Assembly (NCBI GenBank): GCA_947044405.1
Contig: CAMRHE010000330.1
Coordinates: 744,001-808,000, forward strand
DNA length: 64,000 nucleotides
Direction of reading: 5' to 3'
DNA from: Leptodactylus fallax
Lineage: Eukaryota > Chordata > Amphibia > Anura > Leptodactylidae
Below, piece by piece: positions 39,363-51,300 of the stretch. The first letter of the stretch is position 1; every line of letters begins with the position of its first letter. The position numbers were made by a program, and so were the translations under genes. The notes beneath the pieces are model-generated. The model was not told the origin of the DNA. It worked only from the letters and a program-made list of their open reading frames with translations, and made no database searches.

Positions 39363-39545
39363 TTAAGGTGGCATGTGGGCATTATTAATTAGTGGGCATT
39401 ATTAATTCAGTTGCACTATTAATTTAAAGGGCACAAGGGGTATTGTTAATTAAGGGGGCACACAGGAGGTATTATAAATTAGGTGGGCACGCAGGAAGTA
39501 TTATTAACCTAAAGATGCACACAGGGGGTATTATTAATATCCAGG
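39363..39545. repeat. Tandem repeat, ~30-bp unit
   Basis: Imperfect units of GGGCACACAGGGGTATTAT plus TAATTAA-type spacer, about six copies, degraded. Confidence 0.7.
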
Positions 39546-40430
39546 GGAATTTAATATTATATAATTTATAATTGGGGTAGCAGCAGGATAGGTGTGCAGG
39601 TGAGGACAATGTGGGTCGGTGCCTGGAAAAGTGAAGAGCCAAAGATGTCTGTATTGCAAACTTTACAGAGACAAGTCACAGCTGGTAGAAGTGGTCATGG
39701 CGGTCCAGATGGAAGAGACAGGAAATGTGAATGATTATTACAGTCAGAGATGTCACCTGTAACCAACTAAATTTTTCCTGTGCTGTATTCACTCAAATGG
39801 TTTGCAGAGCCCTGTGTAGAGCCGGTATCTACCACTATCTGGTCACTATATGATGGTAATCTTGGGGGCCCACTCGGATATGTTTCCCCCCTCAGTGCTG
39901 AATCCCTAGCTACGCATTTTTGGAATTATATTATCCTATGTTTAGCAGGTCTGAGACATTTCCTAAAGGATTCAAAACCGATTGTAGATTCTAGGAAGGG
40001 GGTCTAAAAGTTTGCCGGACAAATGGGCCGCCCATAAGAAAAGTTTGAAGTTGATGAGCCGCATTCCTTCATTTAATGTTAAATAACCCCAACAGTGGCT
40101 CCATACAGTTTAATTTCCCCCAGAAATGGCCTTGTATAGTAGAGGTCCCCAATGAACAGGCCGCGGACCAGTACTGGGCCAAAGATCACTTGGTAACAGG
40201 CCGGCCCGGTCAATAGGGACTTCTATATGCTACTAGGTGCAGACTGTTGCTCCTATGCTGCGTGTAATCCACAGCATAGGAGCATCGGCCGACACCTGGT
40301 AAGTGTCCACAGGACCTGTTTTTGAGAGTGATCTGGTGTAGCCTTCACCAGCAAATCACTTTCCATTTACCGATTACCGATGCAGCTCACGGGATCTCTA
40401 CTGACACACAGGATGTGAGCCCTAGTGTTG
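39546..40430. other. No gene recognised
   Basis: Fragments of hAT-like DNA are possible, for example GGTTTAGCTAGC at 38816 and CCCTAGCTACGC near 39903. No coding or RNA feature is supported. Confidence 0.35.
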
Positions 40431-41668
40431 TCCCCCACAGGTAATACTCACCCCCTCCCCCCAACACACAGGTAATATTACCTGTGGGATACACTACAAG
40501 GGTTACAGTAATAGTGCCCCCCAGTTAATAACATTACCTGTGGGGGGGCACTATTAGGGCACTATTACAGTTATAGTACCCCCCCCCCCCTACAGTTAAT
40601 AACAGTCCCCTCACACACAGGTAATGTTAGTAACTGGGGAGGGCACTATTACGGTAATAGTGCCCTACTAGTGCCCCCTGTAGGTAATAGTCCCCACCAC
40701 ACAGGTAATATTACATGTGGGGGGCACTACTAGGCACTATTACAGTAATAGTGCCCCCCCCCTAGTTAATAACATTACGTGTGGGGGGCTATTAGATTTT
40801 AGGTGCAACTCATCTAGCTGCTACTTACAGAAGTATTCTGACGACTCTGCAATAGTAGGTCTCATCACAGACGGCGATGACAGGGAGTACAGAGAACTGA
40901 ACCAGGATTTTGTGGACTGGTGCCAGTGGAACCACCTTAGGATTAAGGCAGGGAAGACCAAGGAGATGGTGGTGGACTTTTGTAAGTGCAGATACCCTCC
41001 TAAACCAGTGGACATCCAGGGGACGGGCTTTGAGATTGTCAACACCTATAAGTACCTGGGTTTGCTCCTTAATAATAAGCTGGACTGGACAGATCACATG
41101 GAGGTCCTGTACAGGAAGGGCCACAGCAGGCTCTACCTGCTTAGGAGGCTGAGAGCCTTTGGAATCCGGGGGGCACTTCTTAGGGCCTTTTTCAACTCTG
41201 TAGTGACATCAGCCATCTTCTTCAGAGTGGCCTGCTGGGGGAGCAGTATATCAACCAGGGACAGAATTAGACTCCACAAACTGATTAGAAGGGCCAGCTC
41301 TGTCCTGGGGAGCTCCCTGGTCCTAGTGCAGGTGGTGGGTGACAGAAGGATACTGTCCGTGGTGAGCTCCATGCAGGAGAATAACTCCCATCCCATGCAT
41401 GAGACTGTGATAGCGCTGGGCAGTACTGTGTCAATGTTAGTGTTTCATCCTAAGTGTGAGAAGGAGCGCTATCGGAAGTCTTTCCTCCCCGCTGTGGTTA
41501 GGCTGTACAACCCACACCGACCTAAGCGGAGATCATTCCATACAGACAACAGAAAGGTCTTTAAGTTGTGGTATCCCTTTTACTACTTTTTTACCTGTTC
41601 CTACTGTCACTGTATCAGTCCCCCTACACATGAGTAATGTTATTAACTGTGGGGGGGCATTAATAAAC
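40430..41668. repeat. Tandem/palindromic satellite interrupted by a LINE
   Basis: Units alternate ACAGGTAATATTACCTGTG-like palindromes with GCACTATTACAGTAATAGTGC palindromes and C or G runs. The array runs 40430-40793 and resumes at about 41612-41668 (TCCCCCTACACATGAGTAAT). The LINE lies between. Confidence 0.7.
40794..41610 (+). pseudogene. 5'-truncated LINE (jockey-group RT, C-terminal part), copy 1
   Basis: The open frame starts DFRCNSSSCYLQKYSDDSAI; YSDD is the RT active-site box. Thumb and C-terminal parts follow (NTYKYLGLLLNNKLDW, GALLRAFFNSVVTSAIFF, FLPAVVRLYN). It aligns with 52935-53617 and the resumed 58088-58150. Fingers, endonuclease and ORF1 are absent. It resembles CR1/L2/Rex1-type LINEs; I do not fix the clade. 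Confidence 0.8.
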
Positions 41669-42837
41669 TATAGGGAAATGTATAAATGTAATCATTAAAT
41701 ATACACTTTATTGTGTTTTTACTTATGAGCCACCCAATCGCCCCAACCCTGTCCTGCTACTGAAAACCTCACTCCAAACCCTGCCCCCCACCGGGCCACG
41801 GGAAAATTGGCCTACATGTAAGTGGTCCTTGAAACAAAAAAGCTTCGGCATTTCTGTTTCATAGTTTAAAGGGGGTTTTCGGGGCAAAAAATAATTTTTT
41901 GTCTGTTAGCGCTATTAATAGGTTAATAAGTGCACCCAAATACCTTCAGCAGGGTTTTGAGTGATTTCTGGGTTTCTCTGTGAACTCCTGGCATCCTCTG
42001 CATTTGTTTACATGGGTATCTTCCTGTTCTGTTTTCCTACAACTATCATGATGCCTTGGGCTTCACTCAGAGCTGACTCACACCATCTCACCTCCTCTGT
42101 CACTCCCTACCCCTCTCATTCCCACTCGCACCTCCTCCCTGTTTTCCTAGCTAGCTCATGCACTACTAGCCCTTTCTAACTAACTCAACCCCCCCACCCC
42201 ATCATACTTACCTGTCTTCTGAGCAGGACCTTCTGGGCATGGGGCGTCACTTGTTCTGGGTGGCCGGCGCCTCCTCTTCTTGAGGCACACTATGAACTAT
42301 GAATAGGGTTGAGCACACTATAGAGCATGGACAGCAGGGATTGGCTGGTGACACATGACACATGCACATTACGGCATATGCCTTGGAAGAGACAGAGCTG
42401 GTGTTTGTACCCCACTGGTGCCACCATCGGCAGCAAAAAATGAGAATGTCAGTTGGGAGTGGGGAGGAGCAGAACAACGGGATCCTGCCAATGAAGTTAT
42501 GTGTACGCTGTCACTGGGAGGAGCAGGACTTCAGTAGCTGCACCCCCTAATGCACTCTCTTGTTAGGACCAGCATAGTCATTGGTAATGTACTCTAACAG
42601 GAAGATTACCAGTTTGTCAATCCTGTAGATTCCACAGTGGGTCACCCATTGGCAGGGCAGGAGACGTGACTGCATACAGAAGACAACTACAAGGTCAAGT
42701 TGCCTTAATAAGTCCTGCGATGGAGATTGTTTTTGAAGGTTCCCAGCACATCTATAGTGTGAAACTTTGCAGCTCAGCAGTATCAATGTAGGTCGGAACA
42801 GAGTGGGAGGAGTGTCTGCAGAAACAGGGCAGTGCCA

Positions 42838-42985
42838 AGACTATTTATATAGCGCCAACATATTCCACAGGACTTTACAAATCATAGGGTTAATGTACAG
42901 ACAAAATAAGACATTACAAAATAATAAATCAATTAACAGAAAAGGAGTGATGACCCTAATTGTGAGCGATGGCTCAGAGAAGGTG
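42838..42985 (-). repeat. LINE/SINE 3' tail, reversed
   Basis: TATATAGCGCCAACATATTC and GTGATGACCCTAATTGTGAG are the reverse of the tail module at 20100-20325. Confidence 0.6.
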
Positions 42986-43011
42986 GTGACGATTCTGGGT
43001 TATGTTTATAT

Positions 43012-43450
43012 ATGGCTTCTTCTTTGCATGATCCAGCTTTAACATGCATTTGTGGATTGTACAGCATTGTAGATGATTTCTGGAAGTATTCCAGAGGTCA
43101 TGCAGTGATTTTCATTACCGATTCATGTCTGTGTTTAATGCAGGGTCATCTGAGGGCTCGTAGATCACAAGCATCGATTATTGACAGTCTTGCCTCTTGT
43201 GCACAAGGATTTCTACCGATTCTCTGCATCTTTATGATGACATTATGTACTATAGATGGTGGGATATTCAAAGTCTTTGTTATTTTATGTTGAGTAACAT
43301 TTTTCTGAAATTGTTCCACAAGATTTAAAGGCAGTATTTCACAGATTGGTGAACCTCTGCCCATCTTTGCTTCTGAGAGACTCTGCCTCTCTAACATGCT
43401 CTTTTTATACACAGTTATGCAACTGAAAATTGGCTCTATAGCTGTATTTC
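43012..43450 (-). pseudogene. Tc1-like transposase N-terminal remnant
   Basis: On - the frame reads ILPLNLVEQFQKNVTQHKI, then KTLNIPPSIVHNVIIKMQRI and RLSIIDACDLRALR, the paired HTH part of Tc1 transposase. It then runs into stops by 43140. The AT-rich block at 43720-43880 with GACACAATTTTTTTGGAATT resembles a Tc1 terminus and may belong to it. Confidence 0.7.
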
Positions 43451-43529
43451 ATTAGTATCACTTATTTTTCCTTTGTTAACCATTTCCCAGCTGTTTTGAG
43501 ATGTATCGCTGCTGTCAAATTCTAAATGA

Positions 43530-43710
43530 GTCCCCCCTTCTACCTCATAGATTGTAAGCTCTCACGATCAGGGCCCACTTCTTATGTGTGAATTGATTTA
43601 TTGCTCTGTAATGTCTCATTTTGTCTGTACATGAACCCTATGGTTTGTAAGATACTGCAGAATATGTTGGCACTAAATGAATAAAGATTTTATTGTTATT
43701 GATATTATTA
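43530..43710 (+). repeat. LINE/SINE 3' tail
   Basis: CATAGATTGTAAGCTCTCAC, GCAGAATATGTTGGCACTAA and an ATTGTTATTGATATTATTAG tail. Confidence 0.65.
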
Positions 43711-44049
43711 GTAGTAAATGAGCTAATTTTTCAAATTAAATGGAAAAATATCTAATTTTTATCTTCTGATATTTGTTCTGTGTCATATTGTGAATAAAAT
43801 AAGGTTATATGGGATTTCCAAATCATTACATTCTTGTTCTCTTTACATTTGACACAATTTTTTTGGAATTGCATATAACAAATATTATATTAATTTTGTA
43901 TTAATTATATTAGTAATACATATATTACATTACTTTTATGCCAGATAGCTGGGTCTTCTTCATGAGGTGGAACAGAGGTCTACAAGTCGTAGAAAACAAT
44001 AGCCAAAGAAAGTGATCACAAAGCAGGAATAAATCCTCCTCTGCTGGTC

Positions 44050-44315
44050 CTATGTAAAAAAAAATGTAACGGCACTCCGTTTTTTTCTCTACAAAAAGTG
44101 TTTATTCACAACGTTAACGTTTCGGGAACTTGTCCCTTCATCAGGCATTGGTCCAGATACGGGTAGGCTAGTCAGGTAATGCCATATGGTGGAATGGAAA
44201 GAACCAATGGTGGGAAGTGAGAATTGTATGCTGAAAAGTTAACGTTGTGAATAAACACTTTTGCAGAGAAAAAAAACCCGGAGTGCCTTCACATTTTTTT
44301 TACATGGTTTCCACT
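44050..44315 (-). mobile_element. Inverted-repeat element with hammerhead-like motif (Penelope-type LTR?)
   Basis: Inverted arms of about 65 bp: GTAACGGCACTCCG ... AAAAGTGTTTATTCACAACG at the left and CGTTGTGAATAAACACTTTT ... CCGGAGTGCCTTCAC at the right. On -, 44144-44138 reads CTGATGA, then A, stem GGGA/TCCC, then GAAA (44123-44120) and CGTTAACGTT. This is the order of a hammerhead ribozyme core. One extra A after CTGATGA and weak helices I and III are defects. Penelope-like elements are known to carry hammerheads; no RT is present here. Confidence 0.45.
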
Positions 44316-44809
44316 TGGGAGTTGGTCAGTTCCCTAGTGATCGTGCACCCAAATTTATTTTGAGTCTTCCGGAGTCGAGTGCTGCCCTGTACCCCATTTC
44401 CCTCTGCTGGTCCTAGTCATGACACAGCACTGTCTCTGCAGACACCCGTCCCTTTCTGTCCCTACCTAAATTCATACTTCTGAGCTGCAAATTTTCAAAT
44501 TTCAGATTTGCTGGGAACCTTCAGAGACAATCTCCTTGGCAGGGTTTATTAAGGTTGGAGGACCTCGTAGCTGTCTTCTGCATGCTGACACTTCTTCTGC
44601 CCTGCCACTAGGTGGTCCCATAGGTACTCTTCCTGGCATGTCCCTCCCTAACCCATGTTATACCACAGAGTTTTATCTGAGTGAAACCCTGTATGCCCAG
44701 GCACTTTGGATCTGTACATTAATGGACACTGGCTGGTGACAGCTCATACAGCTTTATTTATTTGTGTAATTGTAGAACCCTTGTTCATAAAAACAGCTGG
44801 ACCGATGTA

Positions 44810-44930
44810 TAAGCACTTCTACTTCTTGTGTCACCCCCTCTACCCCATAGATTGTAAGCTCTTGCGAGCAGGGACCTCACCTACTGTGTGAATTGATTAA
44901 TTACTTTGTCAATTCATGCCATATAGGCCT
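44810..44930 (+). repeat. LINE/SINE 3' tail, truncated
   Basis: CATAGATTGTAAGCTCTTGC, GAGCAGGGACC and TGTGAATTGATTAATTAC, lacking the end of the module. Confidence 0.6.
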
Positions 44931-45009
44931 ACTCCAAAGCAAAGTGAATCAGTGACTGCGAGGAGGCATATTTTATGATGGGCATTAGAGTTGTGGCATC
45001 TATTTAGTA

Positions 45010-45135
45010 TAAGGCTAGGTTCACAGGTTTCTATCCCCAAATCTGCTTAAAAAGTGGACTTTTCTTTCAGCATTTTTCTGCATTTTTTGGGTGGAAACTG
45101 GGCGGAAACCCGGCGGACCCCATAGACTATAATTG
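45010..45135 (+). repeat. MITE fragment beside Tc1 remnant
   Basis: GGCTAGGTTCACAGGTTTCT ... CCCCATAGACTATAATTGGG. Same family as 3160-3300. Confidence 0.5.
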
Positions 45136-45157
45136 GGTCACCAATTAGGACACCAGA

Positions 45158-46274
45158 AACAAAATTGTAGACCTGCACCAGGCTGGGAAGACTGAATCTG
45201 CAATAGGCAAGCAGCTTGGTGTGAAGAAATCAACTGTGGGAGCAATAATTAGAAAATGGAAGACATACAAGACCACTGATAATCTCCCTCCATCAGGGGC
45301 TCCACGCAAGATCTCACCCCGTGGGGTCAAAATGATCACAAGAACGGTGAGCAAAAATCCCAGAACCACACGGGGGGACCTAGTGAATGACCTGCAGAAA
45401 GCTGGGACTAATGTAACAAAGGCTACCGTCAGTAACACACTACGCCGCCAGGGACTCAGATCCTGCAGTGCCAGACGTGTCCCCCTGCTTAAGCCAGTAC
45501 ATATCCGGGCCCGTCTGAAGTTTGCTAGAGAGCATTTGGATGTTCCAGAAGAGTATTGGGAGAATGTCATATGGTCAGATGAAACCAAAGTACAACTGTT
45601 TGGTAGAAACACAGCTCGTCGTGTTTGGAGGAGAATGAATGCTGAGTTGTATCCAAAGAACACCATACCTACTGTGAAGCATGGGGGTGGCAACATCATG
45701 CTTTGGGGCTGTTTCTCTGCAAAGGGACCAGGACGACTGATCCATGTACATGAAAGAATAATGGGGCCATGTATCGTGAGATTTTGAGTGCAAACCTCCT
45801 TCCATCAGCAAGGGCATTGAAGATGAAACATGGCTGGGTCTTTCAGCATGACAATGATCCCAAGCACACCGCAAAACCTTTGGAGGGAGTTGAAAGTCCG
45901 TGTTGCCCAGCGACAGCCCCAAAACATCACTGCTCTAGAGGAGATCTGCATGGAGGAATGGGCCAACATACCAGCAACAGTGTGTGCCAACCTTGTGAAG
46001 ACTTACAGAAAACGTTTGACCTCTGTCATTGCCAACAAAGGATATATAACAAAGTATTGAGATGAATTTTTGTTATTGATGAAATACTTATTTTCTACCA
46101 TAATTTGCAAATAAATTCTTAAAAAATCAGACAATGTGATTTTCTGGCTTTGTTTTCTCATTTTGTCTCTCATAGTTGAGGTCTACCTATGATAACAATT
46201 ACAGGCCGGCCTCATCTTTTTAAGTGGGAGAACTTGCACAATTGGTGGCTGACTAAATACGTTTTTCCCCACTG
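45158..46274 (+). pseudogene. Tc1-like transposon remnant, transposase broken
   Basis: The frame starts within the gene ([16 protein letters not shown]). [21 protein letters not shown]. The first Asp is in [11 protein letters not shown] and the glycine box is [12 protein letters not shown] frameshift follows near 45765. The second Asp is in QHDNDPKHT, then a deletion joins this to [15 protein letters not shown], removing the segment with the catalytic Glu. The C-terminus [16 protein letters not shown] is present. The right terminus ends CCCCACTG at 46274 with TA next to it. The left terminus is missing. Confidence 0.87.
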
Positions 46275-46330
46275 TATATCCACCTTATCAGCTATGTTAC
46301 TATGGTATATGTGTTCATTCCACTATTAAA

Positions 46331-46530
46331 CAGGACCTTTCACCATCTCCAACAGCAACTCTTTGCATCCTTTAATAGGTGATGATCCACTCATTCTGGT
46401 GCAGTTGGAGTTTTTTCTCTAGCCCCCATTGTTCTTATGCAATCATTGCTGTTAGTTTCAGCACAATTATGCTTTCTGAGTCAGGTGGGCAGTCCTTGTC
46501 CTTTCTTCATGACCGCCCACCTGACAGTAC
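46331..46530. repeat. MITE family B-related copy
   Basis: CAGGACCTTTCACCATCTCC, CTCTAGCCCCCATTGTTCTT, GCTGTTAGTTTCAGC. Matches 30416-30600. Confidence 0.6.
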
Positions 46531-47219
46531 ATAGGTTTTTTAAAAAAAAATTTTAGTAACAAAATAAGCTATCATTTTCTATAGGATTTGTTAATACATA
46601 AATTAAAACTTACATACATACATAAATGATTTTGCCAAACTTTTCATTTTTCAATTTACAAAGTTGTATGAGGGCTTGTTTTTTGCTAGATAAATTGTAC
46701 TTCACAAAGGTACCTCTTAATATTCTGTACAATGTACTGAGAATCTGGAAAATAATTTATAATGAGGTGGAATGGAAAGTGTCACCATATTCTGACACTT
46801 GTAAAAAATATTTATATTTCAGTGTACTGATCTGTGTAAGGTGTCTTGTTTTTTGCAGGACAATATGTTTTTTTTATATTATTTTGGGGAACAAGTGATG
46901 TTTTGATCACTTATTTTTCCATTTTTTTGGGAGGTAAAGAAGTGAAAAAAAAAATTGCATGTCAGCCATTTTGATTTTATTTTTCTACTACAGTCTGGGA
47001 GCTTTCAGAAGGCTTCTGGCAACCATGGTAATAGGATGGCTCCCATCCCATTGCCGACCACAGCATTTGAGCAGTTAAATGCCTGTGACCAGAGTCATCT
47101 CTTGTCACAGGCACTGCCACCGAGTCCCTGCTGTGTGAAACAGAAGCAAAGCATCATTAGTTATGTGAACCAATACATACAAGTACTTCCTGGAAATCAC
47201 AGGGGCTAACAATCTATAG

Positions 47220-47377
47220 CAGGGGTGGGCAACCTTCAGCACTCCAGCTGTTGCAAAACTACAACTCCCAGCATGCATACTTACTCTACTGTTCTCGAAA
47301 CTCCCATGGAAGTGAATGGAGCATGTTGGGAGTTGTAGTTTCACAGCAGCTGGAGTGCCGAAGGTTGCTGACCCCTG
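47220..47377. mobile_element. Palindromic hAT MITE with 8-bp target duplication
   Basis: 158 bp. Starts CAGGGGTGGGCAACC and ends GGTTGCTGACCCCTG, flanked by ATCTATAG at 47212-47219 and 47378-47385. Nearly the whole element is one hairpin: AACTACAACTCCCAGCATG against a CATGTTGGGAGTTGTAGTT arm. Confidence 0.9.
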
Positions 47378-47450
47378 ATCTATAGTATGTGTTAAAATAC
47401 ACAAGTGGATAAATCTACATGATACAAGTACTGTTCTATACTTTGAGGCT

Positions 47451-47817
47451 AAGGCCCCACATAGCGGGCCACAGAAAAAAAGCGCTGCGGGAAAAACTGT
47501 GGCAGGAACCCATCGTGGTTTTTCCCATAGCGCTTTTCACAGAAAGACCGTAGAGGTTTCCTCTGCGAACTTTCTGCCCTATTATACCTATAGGGAAACT
47601 GCCGACGCTTCTGAAGGATAATTGACATGCTGCAATTTCCAAAACCGCAACGGTTTTGGAAATTACAGCATGTCCACTGCGCGTATTTTTCCACAAGGTG
47701 TGGATGGGATTCACTAGAATCCCATCCATCTTGCAGTGGCTGTAAAACGCCATGTTTTTTCCTGCAGTTCCACCGCGCCCAAACCATGGCGTTTATGCCA
47801 CCTGTGGCCTTGGCCTG
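47451..47817. repeat. MITE with AAGGCCCCAC ends, larger copy
   Basis: GCTAAGGCCCCACATAGCGG to CCTGTGGCCTTGGCCTG. The centre holds TGCTGCAATTTCCAAAACCG and GGTTTTGGAAATTACAGCA, an inverted pair around 47630-47668. Confidence 0.6.
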
Positions 47818-47984
47818 AAAGAGATTTTTGCTGCAGAATCTGCACTGAAATGTGCAACAAATTCTTCTAAGTGAACATAGTCTAAGTACTTTCTAATCTT
47901 ACTATTTTTATCTATTGGATGTATCTCCAAAAGTCTTTAACAACTTCCAAGAACAATCAGTTATAATAGAAAGCAAAACCATAG

Positions 47985-48165
47985 ATTGTAAACTCTCTCA
48001 TAGATTGTAAGCTCTTGTGAGCAGGTGCCTTACTCCCATTATGTGAATTGATGATTATCTTATGATTCTGTTATGTCTCAATTTGGCTGTACATGAACCC
48101 TGTTTTTCGTGCTGCAGAATATGTTGGTGCTATATAAATAAAAATATATAATTTATTATTATTAA
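47985..48165 (+). repeat. LINE/SINE 3' tail
   Basis: CATAGATTGTAAGCTCTTGT, TTATGTCTCAATTTGGC, TGTTGGTGCTATATAAATAA, ending in ATTATTATT. Confidence 0.65.
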
Positions 48166-48911
48166 TTTACATTTTCCCACTTGTACGTAAAAAGCCAAGA
48201 ATTTAATGTTCTAAAAGGAAAATCTTCAAATGACCTCGACTGCAGTGAGATATGATCAAACTGGGAATGTGGCTGCTGGCTGGACATCAAGGACAGGAGC
48301 AGACACTCAGCGAGCGCTCAGGTTCATACTAAAAAAAGAAAGGACATAAATATACCGCAAAGTCACTGCCAAGGGCTAGCAACAAGTGAACGAATCATGG
48401 AAAGTAACATACAAGTTATTGACATTGCACCACAGCATTATAGCAGGTGACTCGAAATATTGCCCTAATGTATTATTCGGTCCAATGTCAGATACTGATG
48501 ACTTACTCTTAGGATATGTCATCAGTATCAGATGGGTGGGGGTCTGACATCAAGCACCCCAACTGATCGGCTGTTTTCAGCACAAGGTAAGGAACTGAGG
48601 GTAGATGGCTCGGTATACTGTGCAGGTCCCATTCCACATCCAGAGCACATTGATAATTGCAATAAAAATGTTAAGGACCAAAAAAACGCCATGAAAGTGC
48701 CCTATAATGTCAATACAAAAACACTAGCCTGGCCGGTCCTTTATTTGTGCGTAAGTACTATAACTCAGGAAAGAAAACCATCAACCAGTCCATGGAGAAC
48801 ATACAAACTCCTTCCACATGTTGGATTTAAACCCTGGTCTCCAGTGTGGCAAAGCAACAGTACTGTTTGCTGAGCCACCATTCACCATAGTAATTCTTCT
48901 GCACCAGAATG

Positions 48912-48987
48912 AAAGGGGTTGTCCAGTTTCGGACCAATATTAAGAGACTAATGTTATTGTTTGTAGAATAAAAAGTTATACAATTTT

Positions 48988-49042
<55 letters not shown>

Positions 49043-49078
49043 TTTCTGTATCAATTCCTCACTGGACAACCCCTTTAA
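48912..49078. repeat. TTAA-type MITE containing an (AT)n tract
   Basis: AAAGGGGTTGTCCAGTTTCG to CTCACTGGACAACCCCTTTAA, with about 40 bases of AT repeat at 48992-49033. Confidence 0.7.
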
Positions 49079-51157
49079 TTCTCGTGCACACGACTTCCCA
49101 AAGTACATAGGATTTCCTTAGTTGCATAGGACCTCCCAAGGTCCTATGGGTGCAAGTGGTTTACAAAGATGCTGGAGTCTGTTCTTTTTTTTTTATGGTC
49201 ATTTTTAATGGAGTGTCAAAAAACAGGAAATCTTTTCACTCAAGTCTATAAGGAATCCATGAAAATGGATACCCCATGGATGCAAACTGTGAAAAGAACG
49301 ACCATTTGTCAGTGTTCACATGAATGTAGCCTATCTGAGGTTGGCAATCGCGGAGGATTGAAGAAGTGAGTATTGTTGTTGTTTGTTTTATGTATTTTTT
49401 TTTTTTAAATTTCTGGACATTTCTGTGAATTCTAGACAACCCCTTAAAATAATATCACTAATAATTAACTCTATGTTGACCCCATCCTTTGTCTATTTTA
49501 TTCTAAAGATCATAAATCATTTCATTTCAGAAATATGTATTTGTTGGCAAATACTTTTCACAGCATCCTACTATTTGTTCAGGTGGCAGGTTTAGCCTTT
49601 CTGTGTTGGCAATGTGAATGAGATTGTCATGTTTTGCAGACTTCTACACAACAATGGAGGTCATTCCCTTCTAATAAAATATCCTTACAGAAAGGAGTCA
49701 GGTGTTCAGGCTCTTTAAAATACCTGTGTGACTTGCACTTATGTTCTTGCTGAATTGTAAAAGCTGCAAATAGCAAGAGAATGTTTAGCATTGAACCTTC
49801 TCTTATTAAATAAACCTCCATGAATCAGAAGTCTCTGCTAAACCTGCAACTCCATGGTATGAAAAGACAGAGACTTAGCAAAACTCCAGGTCAACCACAG
49901 AATGTCCTGAACACGTGCAGGGAATATTATCCTGGCTGAAATATAATTTACACACCCTAATATTTCTGCTGCTCAGTGATAAGCAATAAAAGTAAATCCA
50001 TTAAGCATTCTCTATCAGATGATAGACAAGGTCATATCAGTACTGAATGTTATCTACGGCATAAACACAAATGGACAAATCCACAGCAAAATCAGCGTTT
50101 GCAAATCTGCAGCTACATAAACCCCATTCACATGCATAATGAACGCATTCTGTAACCCCCAGCAAATTCAACATGTTACCACCAGTCCCATAGACTTTAC
50201 CTGAAGTGGCAGCGCATGTTAAACTTCTCTTTGCTGCAGCTGCACAGTGAGTAGAGGGGTCACAAGTTCCTGGGCCCCAATGCAAAATCTGTACCCGGCC
50301 CCCCAAATATAATGTATATGCAACGTACCTCATAGTAGGAAGAAACACCTTGTGTGTTCCCTAAGACTCCCGGCCACTTTCAGCACCCCCTGGCATTAAA
50401 TGATCATGATACAGATTCCTTATTCACCCTTCCCCTTTGTAACGCTTGCAACCATTGTTTATTTGAGGCAAAAGAAAGCTATATAGTCAGTTTTCTGGAG
50501 GAGACAGGTGAAAATGCTGCATCTTTGGCACAAGGCCCCCTCATGCACCATAGATAGGACACATCCCCCATTCTGCCCCTCAATTGCCACTTTCTGTTCC
50601 TTGGCCCGACATCTTTATTATAACTCACGCCAGTTTACTAACTGACGTAGATCTCCAATGTGGCCCATGGGTGTGCGGCTGATTTATGTTTAACCTCTCA
50701 GACCAAGTTCTTTAATATTGTGCTGCGCATGTGCCCAGACGTTACTTCACTTTACTCCGTTTCTGCTCTGTTGGTTGATTTGGGGCGCAGGTGTGGATTC
50801 CTCGTGCATGCGCAGTTTATTGGTTATTCTGGCTTGTCTTAGGACGCATTGCAAAATCATCCAGACTCCTTCTTGACATGTGCTACTTAGTGTGATACTT
50901 GGAATGGAGGAATACATTGTCTATCAATACCACACATCCAGTCCTTCATTGGTTGTTGCAGATGCTGAGACTCCAGCGACGCAAACAGAGGATGTAAAGG
51001 GGTTTCACTTCTTCACTCCATGAAGCCGCTCTCCTCCGCATATCTGACTAGCCAATAAACACTCACATGAATGGCCTCAAGGGGCAAATAGGTAATGTGC
51101 TGCTGCAACGTTTCGTTTGCTGGCTGAACTGCTCACAGGGAGGGGTAGTGAGTTTGT
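49079..51157. other. No gene recognised
   Basis: About 2 kb without a supported exon. A fragment GGGCCCCAATGCAAAATCTG (50272-50291) also occurs near 6119, marking another dispersed repeat. Confidence 0.4.
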
Positions 51158-51300
51158 AAACAACTGTAGTGAATGACTTGAAAATAAATCAGATAAACCG
51201 TGCTGAATTAGTATCAGATATATATTAGGAAGTGTTTTGTATTGATACATCCTATTGTTTGGCCCATATTTTTTTTTAAAAACTGGATAATCCCTTTAAA
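51158..51300. repeat. MITE family E, copy 2 (right half)
   Basis: AAAATAAATCAGATAAACCG, TATATTAGGAAGTGTTTTGT, ending AACTGGATAATCCCTTTAAA. Confidence 0.6.

Noticed and set aside
40430..40793. CRISPR-like array of repeats
   Set aside because: Units are palindromic and imperfect, without unique equal-length spacers, in vertebrate DNA.
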